A stretch of 37,850 bases of DNA from Clostridiaceae bacterium. GTDB taxonomy: Bacteria; Bacillota; Clostridia; Saccharofermentanales; Fastidiosipilaceae. Location of the stretch: positions 1 to 37,850 of the forward strand of contig JAAYOA010000071.1 in the NCBI GenBank assembly GCA_012520525.1. The letters are read 5' to 3'. This document shows positions 10,873-19,379 of this stretch, one piece after another. The first letter of the stretch is position 1; each line of letters opens with the position of its first letter. The notes under the pieces are model-generated. The model was not told the origin of the DNA. It saw nothing but the letters and a program-made list of their open reading frames with translations, and did no database searches. The translations under genes and the position numbers were made by a program.

Positions 10873-11933
10873 TTCATCAACCTATGATACATATCATCGA
10901 TGCGAGTGGGATCAACTTTAGGACCAATAAAAATTATCTGATGATTAGCTAGACGAGTTCGGCGTCTGCGCAAGCGACCAGGAACGTACTGTATTTCGAG
11001 ATAAGAGCCCTCTTTTAAAGGGACAATCCCTTTCGCCCTTAAGACATTTAAGTCTGGGGAACGAAAAATATGGCGAAACAGAGACTTTACCTCGTCCTCC
11101 GAAAGAGGTCGATCAATGGTTAATGTCGCCGTCTCCACCGCTATGTCCCCAGCGTGATGATGCCCGTTGTCACCGTGGTGATGTCCGCTCTCATCGTGCT
11201 GGATTTCGCAGTAGTGGGCACTGCTTTCGTCGTGATGACTCCCGTGATAACTCCCCCTGTGATGCTGTTCGCAATAATGACAAGGCTTTTCGTTCCTGTC
11301 ATCATTAGACAAAGCCAATCGCTCCCGCAAGGCTGCAGTCACCTCATCCTTTTCTGTCGTAAAAGGAGCCTCATCATTCAGTATTCGCAACAAATTATAG
11401 ACGCCTTCTTCATCAAACGGACCGAGATCACTGTGGCTACCGTATAAGTAATCAGCAGTTCTCACTTGGTCATCGAAAAATTCACCAAAATTGTTATAGT
11501 ATAGGGCATAATTTCTTACATCAACTGTTGTCACACAACCTATCAAATCCAAATGCAGCGTTGCGGCAGCCCGCTCCACTGCAGCGACAACCTCCGTTAA
11601 TTTTCCCATACCAGACGGTTCGACCAAAATTAACATGGGCTGATATCGCTCTACAACCCGGGTCAACGAAGTAACAAACTCGCCGGTCAAAGAACAACAG
11701 ATGCAGCCTTGTGTTAAAGCTTCCACAGTAAATCCTTGATGTTCAAATTGAGCTGCATCAAGATTAAATGAGCCAAAATCATTTTCGATCAGAACGGTTT
11801 TCCCTTCTGTCAGCCGCTCTTCTAAAAAGTAATTAATTAAAGTTGATTTGCCAGCTCCAAGAAAACCTGAAACAATAATGACTGGAATCTTTTGATCAAA
11901 AGAAATCCTTCTATTTTTATTTCTCTGTCGCAT
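10869..11933 (-). CDS. COG0523 (CobW/HypB/UreG-fold) GTPase with His-rich metal-binding loop; putative metallochaperone (zinc?)
   Basis: VIIVSGFLGAGKSTLINYFL (Walker A), TQGCICCSLTGEF (CxCC motif), LVEPSGMGKL, His-rich CHYCEQHHRGSYHGSHHDESSAHYCEIQHDESGHHHGDNGHHHAGD, CobW_C-like domain. Confidence 0.9.
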   Translation of the reverse strand: MRQRNKNRRISFDQKIPVIIVSGFLGAGKSTLINYFLEERLTEGKTVLIENDFGSFNLDAAQFEHQGFTVEALTQGCICCSLTGEFVTSLTRVVERYQPMLILVEPSGMGKLTEVVAAVERAAATLHLDLIGCVTTVDVRNYALYYNNFGEFFDDQVRTADYLYGSHSDLGPFDEEGVYNLLRILNDEAPFTTEKDEVTAALRERLALSNDDRNEKPCHYCEQHHRGSYHGSHHDESSAHYCEIQHDESGHHHGDNGHHHAGDIAVETATLTIDRPLSEDEVKSLFRHIFRSPDLNVLRAKGIVPLKEGSYLEIQYVPGRLRRRRTRLANHQIIFIGPKVDPTRIDDMYHRLMK

Positions 11934-11992
11934 AAAAGTACCTTTCGTTTGCGTCTCAGCAGTAATATGTCATTTTAAAACGGACTTATTTT

Positions 11993-12024
11993 AGAAAAAA
12001 AGAAGCTGCTGGTAAACAGCAGCT
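11993..12024 (-). terminator. rho-independent terminator of the WYL-like gene
   Basis: On minus strand AGCTGCT-GTTTACC-AGCAGCT followed by TCTTTTTTTCTAAAA. Confidence 0.8.
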
Positions 12025-12064
12025 AACTATTGTTTTTGATTAATTTGCTTTTTGAAAAATCGTA

Positions 12065-13702
12065 TTAAGAAGGTTTAGTGTTAATTCCCTCTATTTTCTC
12101 ACTAGTTCCCGAAATAGAACCCGATTCATGATAGGTCAGTGCCTTTTTCAAGCGTCGTTTAACCGTTTCGACGAGATCAGGTGGATAGATCGGCACACAC
12201 TTATCACAATAACTTAAACAAAATCCCGATATAAATTTTTTTGTTTCCATGACTGTCGCAACAAATGTGTCTGGTCTTTGTTTGCTGGGTTCAATTTTTA
12301 CATAATTGCCGAAATAACTGATGAGTTTATAAGTAAAACGTTCATCCACAAATTCAATTTTCGCTTCACCCATTTTATCGGCATGTTGAATTAGAAAACG
12401 TTTGAGATCCTCATCATCTCGATTGATAAAATTAATATATCGCAGTTTATCTGCCTGCCTTAATCGCCGTCTACTCAGTTGCTCATCCTTTTCGACCAAT
12501 TCAATTTTTTGTATCAATCCCAAGGATACGAACATAATGTCCTGACTATCCGGCTGCAGACAGATAATATCAAAGCTGCCCCAACGACAGATGAGATTTA
12601 ACGGCACTGCGGTAATGACCCGGTCTGGAACCCGTTCCTTTTTATAATTGTATTGATCCAAATAGATTCGTATAAAACTGCGATTGCTGATGGCTAGACG
12701 GAGAGTACTCAACAGTGTAATAATGTGATCCTGCTGAGAGTTGTTATTGACATCTTCTAGTACTTCATCTATTTGATAAAAACTTGTGTTTGCTATCAGC
12801 TTTTCCGCCAAATGCTTATACGTGGACGCCCCTAATTGTTCAAAACAAGAAAGAGCATGAATTAAAGCAGACGCTTCGGAGATGCTCAATAATTCCTCTG
12901 CATAAAAATAAGGTGTTTTATTATTTGTTAATACAGTAAATAAATCAATGCCCTCTTGACACTCTAGCACTTCTTGAACCTCTGGCATTCTACGAAATTC
13001 ATTAGCCAACTGTTTTAATTTAGGCGAACTAATTGGGCGATCTTCTTCAAGCGCCTGACAGACCCGATCGATCTCCTCACTTGTATAATAAATTCTGTTA
13101 AATCGATAACCGTATATCACGCGACAACAGAGATGATTCAACGGCGGAATGTAAAGATTATTCATCTCTAAAGATAATTCATGCCACATACTAATATATG
13201 TGAAAATATAGTCTTTTAAGTTTTTAAGATTGGTGGGACTGCTAAAACCTATTTTAGGATATAAATTTGCGATTCCAGCAGCACTTAGCGGCTTACTATA
13301 AGAACTGAAGGCAGCCAAAATAATAATAGAAAGAGGTGTACGTATCTTATTAAAGCTGGCATCGAGGCGTTCAGATTTTTTTGTCATATAGCAGTAGTAT
13401 TTCGTCAAATTTTCGGTATTGAGATGATGAATCAACTCACTCAAGCCCTCTTTATTCTCATATTGTAATTTAACGAATTTGCCGTTTTCTTTTGAAAAAA
13501 ATTCTAAATGACGCTTAATATCCGATTCGAAAATAACTACACAGTTGGGGCTGTGAAAGCGAATGTTCCGTTTTACAATATTACAGAAAATAGCATAGGT
13601 TTCTGTCGACATCTCACGACGCAGGTCTGCCAGAGAAATGGGCTGTTCTCGGGTAATTTGGTCACTTTGCAAAAATGCGTACAATGAAGTTGGCAAATAC
13701 AT
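12065..13702 (-). CDS. WYL-domain-containing protein, probable transcriptional regulator
   Basis: C-terminal half RSFIRIYLDQYNYKKERVPDRVITAVPLNLICRWGSFDIICLQPDSQDIMFVSLGLIQKIELVEK resembles a WYL Sm-like core followed by a WCX-like region (AKIEFVDERFTYKLISYFGNYVKIEP...). The N-terminal half is unassigned, with a possible HTH near aa 115-180. Confidence 0.55.
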   Translation of the reverse strand: MYLPTSLYAFLQSDQITREQPISLADLRREMSTETYAIFCNIVKRNIRFHSPNCVVIFESDIKRHLEFFSKENGKFVKLQYENKEGLSELIHHLNTENLTKYYCYMTKKSERLDASFNKIRTPLSIIILAAFSSYSKPLSAAGIANLYPKIGFSSPTNLKNLKDYIFTYISMWHELSLEMNNLYIPPLNHLCCRVIYGYRFNRIYYTSEEIDRVCQALEEDRPISSPKLKQLANEFRRMPEVQEVLECQEGIDLFTVLTNNKTPYFYAEELLSISEASALIHALSCFEQLGASTYKHLAEKLIANTSFYQIDEVLEDVNNNSQQDHIITLLSTLRLAISNRSFIRIYLDQYNYKKERVPDRVITAVPLNLICRWGSFDIICLQPDSQDIMFVSLGLIQKIELVEKDEQLSRRRLRQADKLRYINFINRDDEDLKRFLIQHADKMGEAKIEFVDERFTYKLISYFGNYVKIEPSKQRPDTFVATVMETKKFISGFCLSYCDKCVPIYPPDLVETVKRRLKKALTYHESGSISGTSEKIEGINTKPS

Positions 13703-13945
13703 AATTTCTCCTTATTAGTGGACATATATGTAAGCTTTCCTAGGTTATCATAATGCTAGACTAGTTGTTTAAAAAATGCTATCGATGCAGAACAATTTAC
13801 TAGTCAAATGAAGCATTGGGTTGTGGAATTATTCAAGATGCTTCACGAGATGATCGGTCATTGGTCAATTTTCATGATGTTTAACATTGTTTCTCTGCCT
13901 GACCAATGACTGACCATCATTAATTTGAATTTAACGTTTTTTTAT

Positions 13946-13971
13946 CTCGTGGTCATACCGCGAGTTTTTTT
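13946..13971 (+). terminator. rho-independent terminator in the leader/intergenic region upstream of the PHP gene
   Basis: CTCGTGG-TCATA-CCGCGAG followed by TTTTTTT. Confidence 0.75.
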
Positions 13972-13975
13972 ATTC

Positions 13976-13985
13976 TGTATAATAG
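13976..13985 (+). promoter_or_regulatory. candidate extended -10 promoter element for the PHP-pepV pair
   Basis: TGTATAATAG just downstream of the terminator and about 85 bp upstream of the PHP start codon. No convincing -35 located. Confidence 0.4.
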
Positions 13986-14067
13986 AAGCTTGTACAAGAC
14001 AATTTTAGTTGACCTATAAAGCTGTATTGGAATTAAAATTGATATAAAGTTAGAAAGATCAACAACT

Positions 14068-14817
14068 ATGAAAAATTTAATTGATGTACATAATCACACT
14101 GTTGCCAGCGGTCACGCTTACAATTCCTATGGGGAAATGTGTGAAGCTGCCGCTGCAAAAGGAATACAGTATTATGCAATTACCGAACATGCTCCTACAA
14201 TGCCCGGCACTTGCAAACCAATGTATTTTACAAACTTTCAAATCATTAACCGTAATGCCTATGGATTAAATTTAATGAACGGGACCGAGGCTAATATTAT
14301 GAATGAGGAAGGTGAGCTAGACTTACCACCGCGCATACTCGCCCTGCAAGACATCGTCATTGTTTCAATGCACTCGCCAACTTACAACGGCGCCAAAGAT
14401 CTCTCGTCGTGTACGTCAGCCGTGGTCAATGCTTTACGCAACCCCTACACACAGATTCTCGGTCATCCCGATGACGGGCAGTTTCCATTGGACTACGACC
14501 AAGTGATCGCCGTTGCTGCCGAGGAAGGCATTATCATCGAAGTTAATGACGCAAGTTTTTCCCCTTGGAGTTACCGTCAGAATTGTCGTGAGAATGCACA
14601 TATTTATCTTGAACGCTGTGCCCACTATAAAGTTCCGGTCTTACTCAATAGCGATGCCCATTTTTATACTAAAACAGGATCTATTGACTATGCTTTAGAA
14701 ATTGTCCAGGCTACCAACTTTCCTGAAGAGTTGATTCTCAATGACAAACCTGAGGTCTTTATGAATATGATCAACCGTCGTATTCAAGCTTGGGGCGGCA
14801 AACCGATCGTTTTTTAG
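14068..14817 (+). CDS. PHP-domain phosphatase (YcdX-like)
   Basis: LIDVHNHTVASGHAYNSYGEMCEAAAAKGIQYYAITEHAPTMPG; ILGHPDDGQFPLDYDQV; LLNSDAHFYTKTG: PHP metal-binding motifs. Confidence 0.9.
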   Translation: MKNLIDVHNHTVASGHAYNSYGEMCEAAAAKGIQYYAITEHAPTMPGTCKPMYFTNFQIINRNAYGLNLMNGTEANIMNEEGELDLPPRILALQDIVIVSMHSPTYNGAKDLSSCTSAVVNALRNPYTQILGHPDDGQFPLDYDQVIAVAAEEGIIIEVNDASFSPWSYRQNCRENAHIYLERCAHYKVPVLLNSDAHFYTKTGSIDYALEIVQATNFPEELILNDKPEVFMNMINRRIQAWGGKPIVF

Positions 14818-14827
14818 GAGATCAATT

Positions 14828-16165
14828 ATGAATACTACAACTCTTAATTTGACGCAATCTGATTTTGATCAATATCAATCCGAGATAGAATCTTTTTTGT
14901 CTGAATTAATTGCTGTCCCCAGTGTCAAAGGTAAACCGACGCCGGACGCACCTTTCGGTACAGACACTTTGCGCGCCTTAAATGTTTTCTTTGATCATGC
15001 GGAAAATTTAGGATTCAACTGCCACCATTTAGACGGTTACTGTGGGTATGTGGAATGGGGTCCCAAGGACGCACCAATCATCGCCGCCGTCTGTCATTTG
15101 GATGTGGTACCTGCCGGCACTTGGACCCGTGCATTCACTCCAGAAAAATATGGCAATAAACTCTATGGACGAGGCACCTGCGATGACAAAGGTCCAGCCG
15201 TCATAGCTCTGTATGCTATGAAAGCATTAAAAGATGCTGGATATCAACCCAAGCATCGCTTTCGCCTTATTCTAGGATTAGACGAAGAGTCCGGTTCTGC
15301 TTGCATGGTCTATTATCGCAACCACGCCGAACTCCCAATAGCAGCCTTCACCCCAGATGCAAGTTTCCCAGTTATCGCTGCAGAGAAAGGGGGACTTCAT
15401 CTCAAACTTAAAATTCCCAACGAAACAACCACTGATGCGACCGGTCGGGATGCACAAATAACCCTGCGAGCTGGAACGAGAGCGAACGTTGTACCTGATG
15501 AAGCCCTTGTCGACATCGAGGTTGATCGGGCAACCGAGCAGTTACAATTCACAGGTAAAAGCGCCCATGCCAGCACACCTGATGCCGGCGAAAACGCCGT
15601 CGATAAGGCTATGGCCGAGTTGGAAGCTATAGGTTATAGTAACAACGCTATAGCGTTCTATAATGCCATGTTAGGTTTTGACCTTCGTGGTCAAAAATTG
15701 GGCATCGCCTGTAGTGACGACCGATCGGGGGATTTGACTGTAAATGTTGGTCTCGCCTATATGACTCCAGCAGCAGGAGAGTTTTTGTTGGACATTCGCT
15801 ACCCAGTGACAGCAGATCACGAAAAATTAATTGCTACAGTTAAAGCTGCACTCGCACCCTGGAACGGTCAGTGCGAATGCCCGCACCATTCTCCACCCCT
15901 CAACTTGCCAGACGACCATCCTCTTGTTGCCACACTGAGTAATACTTACAATGAAGTAATGAATGCCACAGCAAAACCAATCGGCATCGGTGGCGGCACA
16001 TACGCCCGAGCTCTGCCCAACACCGTTGCTTTCGGTCCTGTCTTCCCTGGTCAAGTCGTCAATGTCCACGAACCGGACGAAGCCGTTGACTTGGACTCAC
16101 TGCTGAGAAGTGGCGTCATCTATGCCAGAGCATTTTATAAACTCGATCAAGTATACCAAGATTAG
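14828..16165 (+). CDS. pepV: M20 family dipeptidase, PepV-like
   Basis: VCHLDVVPAGTWTRAFTPEKYGNKLYGRGTCDDKGPAVIALYAMKAL, LILGLDEESGSACMVYY, FTGKSAHASTPDAGENAVDKAM; SD AGGAG upstream, 10 bp after the PHP stop. Confidence 0.93.
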   Translation: MNTTTLNLTQSDFDQYQSEIESFLSELIAVPSVKGKPTPDAPFGTDTLRALNVFFDHAENLGFNCHHLDGYCGYVEWGPKDAPIIAAVCHLDVVPAGTWTRAFTPEKYGNKLYGRGTCDDKGPAVIALYAMKALKDAGYQPKHRFRLILGLDEESGSACMVYYRNHAELPIAAFTPDASFPVIAAEKGGLHLKLKIPNETTTDATGRDAQITLRAGTRANVVPDEALVDIEVDRATEQLQFTGKSAHASTPDAGENAVDKAMAELEAIGYSNNAIAFYNAMLGFDLRGQKLGIACSDDRSGDLTVNVGLAYMTPAAGEFLLDIRYPVTADHEKLIATVKAALAPWNGQCECPHHSPPLNLPDDHPLVATLSNTYNEVMNATAKPIGIGGGTYARALPNTVAFGPVFPGQVVNVHEPDEAVDLDSLLRSGVIYARAFYKLDQVYQD

Positions 16166-16193
16166 ATAATTTATAAATAAGTCTTAGACAAGA

Positions 16194-16227
16194 AAAGATC
16201 CCTGGAGTAGCTACTCCAGGGATCTTT
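16194..16227. terminator. bidirectional terminator between convergent pepV (+) and ispH-rpsA (-)
   Basis: Perfect 34-bp palindrome AAAGATCCCTGGAGTAGCTACTCCAGGGATCTTT. Confidence 0.9.
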
Positions 16228-16266
16228 GAATTATTTAAACTGTGACTGACTGTCTTAATTGGAGAC

Positions 16267-18609
16267 TTACTCTACTTCGGTATCTACCTCTTCGTCTTGA
16301 GTCTCAACTTCAACAGCCGCAGCCTCGTCTGTCGCTGTATCTTCTACAGTTTCTTCTTCGGTTTCGAGTACTTGCTCAGCTACTGCCTCAGCTGGTGTCA
16401 TCTCGGAATCAACGTAAGATGTCGGTAGTTCTTCCTCGACCACTTCTTCTTCCGGAGGATTGAGCAGTTCATCCATCGGCTGTACATCTTTAATACTGAT
16501 GCTGATCCTTCTCGTCTCATTGCTAACTTCGAGAACACGTGCTTGAACAATCATACCTTCTTCTAATACTTCGTCAGGTTTTGCCAGACGACGGTTAGAA
16601 ATCTGAGATATATGGCACAGTGCATCCACACCATCGGCGATCTCAACGAAGGCACCAAACGGGAACATGCGAACAACTTTACCTTCGACAATTGTGTCTT
16701 CCGGGAAACGCTCTTCGATGTTTCTGTAAGGATCGTCTTCGATACGTTTATATCCTAATGAAATACGCTTACGATCTTTGTCAAAGTCTTTGACATAAAC
16801 CTGAATGGTCTCACCAACTTTAACAATCTCAGACGGGTGCTTGATCCGTTTCCAAGACAATTCGGAAATATGAACCAGACCGTCTACGCCACCGATGTCA
16901 ACAAAAGCCCCGAAATCGGTTAAGTTGCGTACAATACCATCATAAATATCGCCAACTTCGATCGTTGCCCAGACTTCCTTGGCCTTCTCTTTGCGCTCTT
17001 GATTAAGCAATGCGCAGCGAGAACCAGAAACGCGTAGGCGACGACGATCAGGATCAAATTGTGTGACGAGAATATCAAAAGTCATGCCGCGGTAAGGTTC
17101 TAAGTCTTCAACCGTACCCATCTCTAATTGGGTGCGGTGAATATAGATATCCACACCGCCATAAGATGCGATAACACCATCGCGAACGACATTGACAACT
17201 TTGATCGTGATCGGTTCTTTGTTGTTGTACGCTTCTTCGACCATATTGCGATATTTGACAAAGTCAACTTTCGCTTTGGATAGGCTGATTTCTTTGCCCA
17301 TCTCAGTGGTGCGAATATTGCGAACGTAAACGTCAATTTTCTGTTTTGATTCGATGGCTTCGTCGAGGTCAAACTCCTCATCCATATCAAACTCACGACG
17401 CGGGATGCGACCTTCTGTCTTATCCCGAACATCAACATATACGAAGTCATCATCGTAGCGAACGATAACACCCTTGACGGTGGCACCGCGATGAAGCTGA
17501 GGAATATTGTCTATGAAGTCTGTAAAGCTGATATCACCTTCAGACTCTTCCCCGCCCACTTCTTCGACTTCTTCTGCTTCAGTTGATTGAACTTCCTCTG
17601 TTTCTGCTTCAGTTGATTGAGCTTCCTCTGTGGACTCATCTACACCGAAAACATCCTCCGTAGATAGAGTTGTATCTTGAGGTTCCGACGCATCGACTGT
17701 CGTAAGATCCTGTTCTGCTGTTTCTAATTGCTGCTCATCCAATGTTTTGTTTTCATCCATTCTGTGAAAAACCTCCATGATAATACTTTTGGGTGACGAC
17801 GCACCTGCTGTGATGCCAATTTTCTTGTCGGAGAAATCCTTCTCCGCAAGCAGATCTTCAAGATCTGACATCTGCTCCACAAGGTGTGTCTCTCCACAAC
17901 GGCTACGGCAGGTATCAAGAAGTTTCACTGTATTAGAACTGTGCTGACTACCAATGACGATCATCACATCTGACTGTGACGCAAGAAACCCGGCTTCCCT
18001 TTGTCTGCTTTCCGTAGCACTACATATTGTATCAAAAATATGAATTTTTTCAATTTTGTTATGTAAATTTTGCACGATATCACCAAAAACTTTGACAGAA
18101 AACGTCGTTTGAGCAACTAAAACCCATTCAAATTTGCCAAATTCCACAGATTCGGCTTCTTCCTGTGTTTGTATGATAACTGCACTATGTTCACATTCAC
18201 CGTTAATTCCTATGATTTCCGGGTGCTTAGGATTGCCCACAATGATAATACGTTTTCCCGCGGCATAAGCCTCCCGCACAAGCTTGTGAATATGTTGAAC
18301 ATAACCACAAGTGCAATCTACAACGCGACACCCTGTAGCTTCGAGAGCCGATTTTTCCTGAGGTGTAATGCCGTGGGCACGGACGATAATCGTGCTGCCT
18401 GGCTCGGCATCTTCTATTCGATCCAGGATACGCATCCCTCGTTCTTTTAGTTCATCTATGACGATGCGATTATGAATCAATTCACCGTACATATAAATTG
18501 GCGACGCTGTAGGATTCTCTGCCGCTTCGTCTAAAAGCCTGTATGCAGTTTCCACACTGCGACGCACGCCAGCACAAAAACCGGCATGCTGAGCAAGTAT
18601 TACCGTCAA
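16267..18609 (-). CDS. ispH-rpsA: fusion of 4-hydroxy-3-methylbut-2-enyl diphosphate reductase (IspH/LytB) and S1 RNA-binding domains (ribosomal protein S1-like)
   Basis: N-terminal MTVILAQHAGFCAGVRRSVETAY...VRAHGITPQEK...VDCTCGYVQHIHKLV...GSQHSSNTVKL...ITAGASSPKSIIMEV (IspH). C-terminal repeated S1 domains, e.g. GDIYDGIVRNLTDFGAFVDIGGVDGLVHISELSWKRIKHPSEIVKVGETIQVYVKDFDKDRKRISLGYK. Confidence 0.95.
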   Translation of the reverse strand: MTVILAQHAGFCAGVRRSVETAYRLLDEAAENPTASPIYMYGELIHNRIVIDELKERGMRILDRIEDAEPGSTIIVRAHGITPQEKSALEATGCRVVDCTCGYVQHIHKLVREAYAAGKRIIIVGNPKHPEIIGINGECEHSAVIIQTQEEAESVEFGKFEWVLVAQTTFSVKVFGDIVQNLHNKIEKIHIFDTICSATESRQREAGFLASQSDVMIVIGSQHSSNTVKLLDTCRSRCGETHLVEQMSDLEDLLAEKDFSDKKIGITAGASSPKSIIMEVFHRMDENKTLDEQQLETAEQDLTTVDASEPQDTTLSTEDVFGVDESTEEAQSTEAETEEVQSTEAEEVEEVGGEESEGDISFTDFIDNIPQLHRGATVKGVIVRYDDDFVYVDVRDKTEGRIPRREFDMDEEFDLDEAIESKQKIDVYVRNIRTTEMGKEISLSKAKVDFVKYRNMVEEAYNNKEPITIKVVNVVRDGVIASYGGVDIYIHRTQLEMGTVEDLEPYRGMTFDILVTQFDPDRRRLRVSGSRCALLNQERKEKAKEVWATIEVGDIYDGIVRNLTDFGAFVDIGGVDGLVHISELSWKRIKHPSEIVKVGETIQVYVKDFDKDRKRISLGYKRIEDDPYRNIEERFPEDTIVEGKVVRMFPFGAFVEIADGVDALCHISQISNRRLAKPDEVLEEGMIVQARVLEVSNETRRISISIKDVQPMDELLNPPEEEVVEEELPTSYVDSEMTPAEAVAEQVLETEEETVEDTATDEAAAVEVETQDEEVDTEVE
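17572..17631. repeat. tandem 2 x 30-bp repeat in the acidic linker of the IspH-S1 fusion
   Basis: ttctgcttcagttgattga[a/g]cttcctctgt repeated twice back to back (29/30 identical); encodes the EEAQSTEAET/EEVQSTEAE repeat. Confidence 0.9.
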
Positions 18610-19379
18610 GAGATTCCTCCGTTTCCATATTTGACCCGTTCCAAAATTGTTTTCTGTTTTGGTGTCAATTCATTTTCCGACAAAGCAATCTCACGGGGCG
18701 GTTCGATCTCATCCGGATGATCTATCATGTTGTATATATAATCCATCAAGCATTGTGCTTGATTGCTGACCGCTGAGCGATCATTGGGATCCTCTGGCGG
18801 ACGCAAAAAGAAGGGTTTCCCTGCAATGACGGTGACCTTCGTGCCCACTTTAAACGTACCATCAATAGCCATCGGCATAATCGGCGTATTGAGTTTTCTC
18901 GCAAAGTGAAGCACGCCATCCTTCGGCTGATTCTGACGCTTCGCCTCCTCGCTTTTGATTCGAGTACCTTCGGGGAAAATAGCCACTAAGTGATTAGCTC
19001 TGATATGACCCATAATTTCGCGAACAGAAGCTACTCCCGGCTGATCACGATTGATCGGAATAGCTTCCCACCATTTTATGACAGGTCCTATGACCGGTTT
19101 GTCGAGCAGGTCATGTTTTGCCACAAAAAATACCCACGGTTTAACTTTCCAGAATATAACAGGAATATCATAATAACTGACATGATTAGCCACTATAAAA
19201 GCTGGACCACCGCGCGGCGTTCGCTCAGCACCAATAAACTTCATGCGATAAAGAATATGAGCCAGTATCAAGGACGCATTTTTCAGTCCATTGCGAAAAA
19301 ATTGACTAATTTTTGAGGGCGGCGTGTACTTGGTCAGTTGTTTATTCTTTTGTTTCTTGGTCACAGATCTTCTCCTCAT
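18606..19379 (-). CDS. plsC: 1-acyl-sn-glycerol-3-phosphate acyltransferase (PlsC-like)
   Basis: FIVANHVSYYDIPVIF (HX4D), AIPINRDQPG, LVAIFPEGTRIKSE, PIMPMAIDGTF. Confidence 0.93.
   Translation of the reverse strand: MRRRSVTKKQKNKQLTKYTPPSKISQFFRNGLKNASLILAHILYRMKFIGAERTPRGGPAFIVANHVSYYDIPVIFWKVKPWVFFVAKHDLLDKPVIGPVIKWWEAIPINRDQPGVASVREIMGHIRANHLVAIFPEGTRIKSEEAKRQNQPKDGVLHFARKLNTPIMPMAIDGTFKVGTKVTVIAGKPFFLRPPEDPNDRSAVSNQAQCLMDYIYNMIDHPDEIEPPREIALSENELTPKQKTILERVKYGNGGIS

Noticed and set aside
11123-11447. Plus-strand ORFs of 61 and 97 aa opposite the COG0523 gene
   Set aside because: They are the antisense of the His-rich/GTPase coding region; composition is an artefact of the His codon-rich complement and there is no SD or family signature.
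11934-11990. Zur/Fur-type operator upstream of the COG0523 gene
   Set aside because: Looked for a palindromic AAATCGTAAT-N-ATTACGATTT or TGATAAT-N-ATTATCA-like box; only AT-rich sequence without a convincing dyad was found.
17124-17918. Minus-strand alternate-frame ORFs (120 aa, 64 aa) inside ispH-rpsA
   Set aside because: Out-of-frame readings of a conserved gene; low-complexity products.
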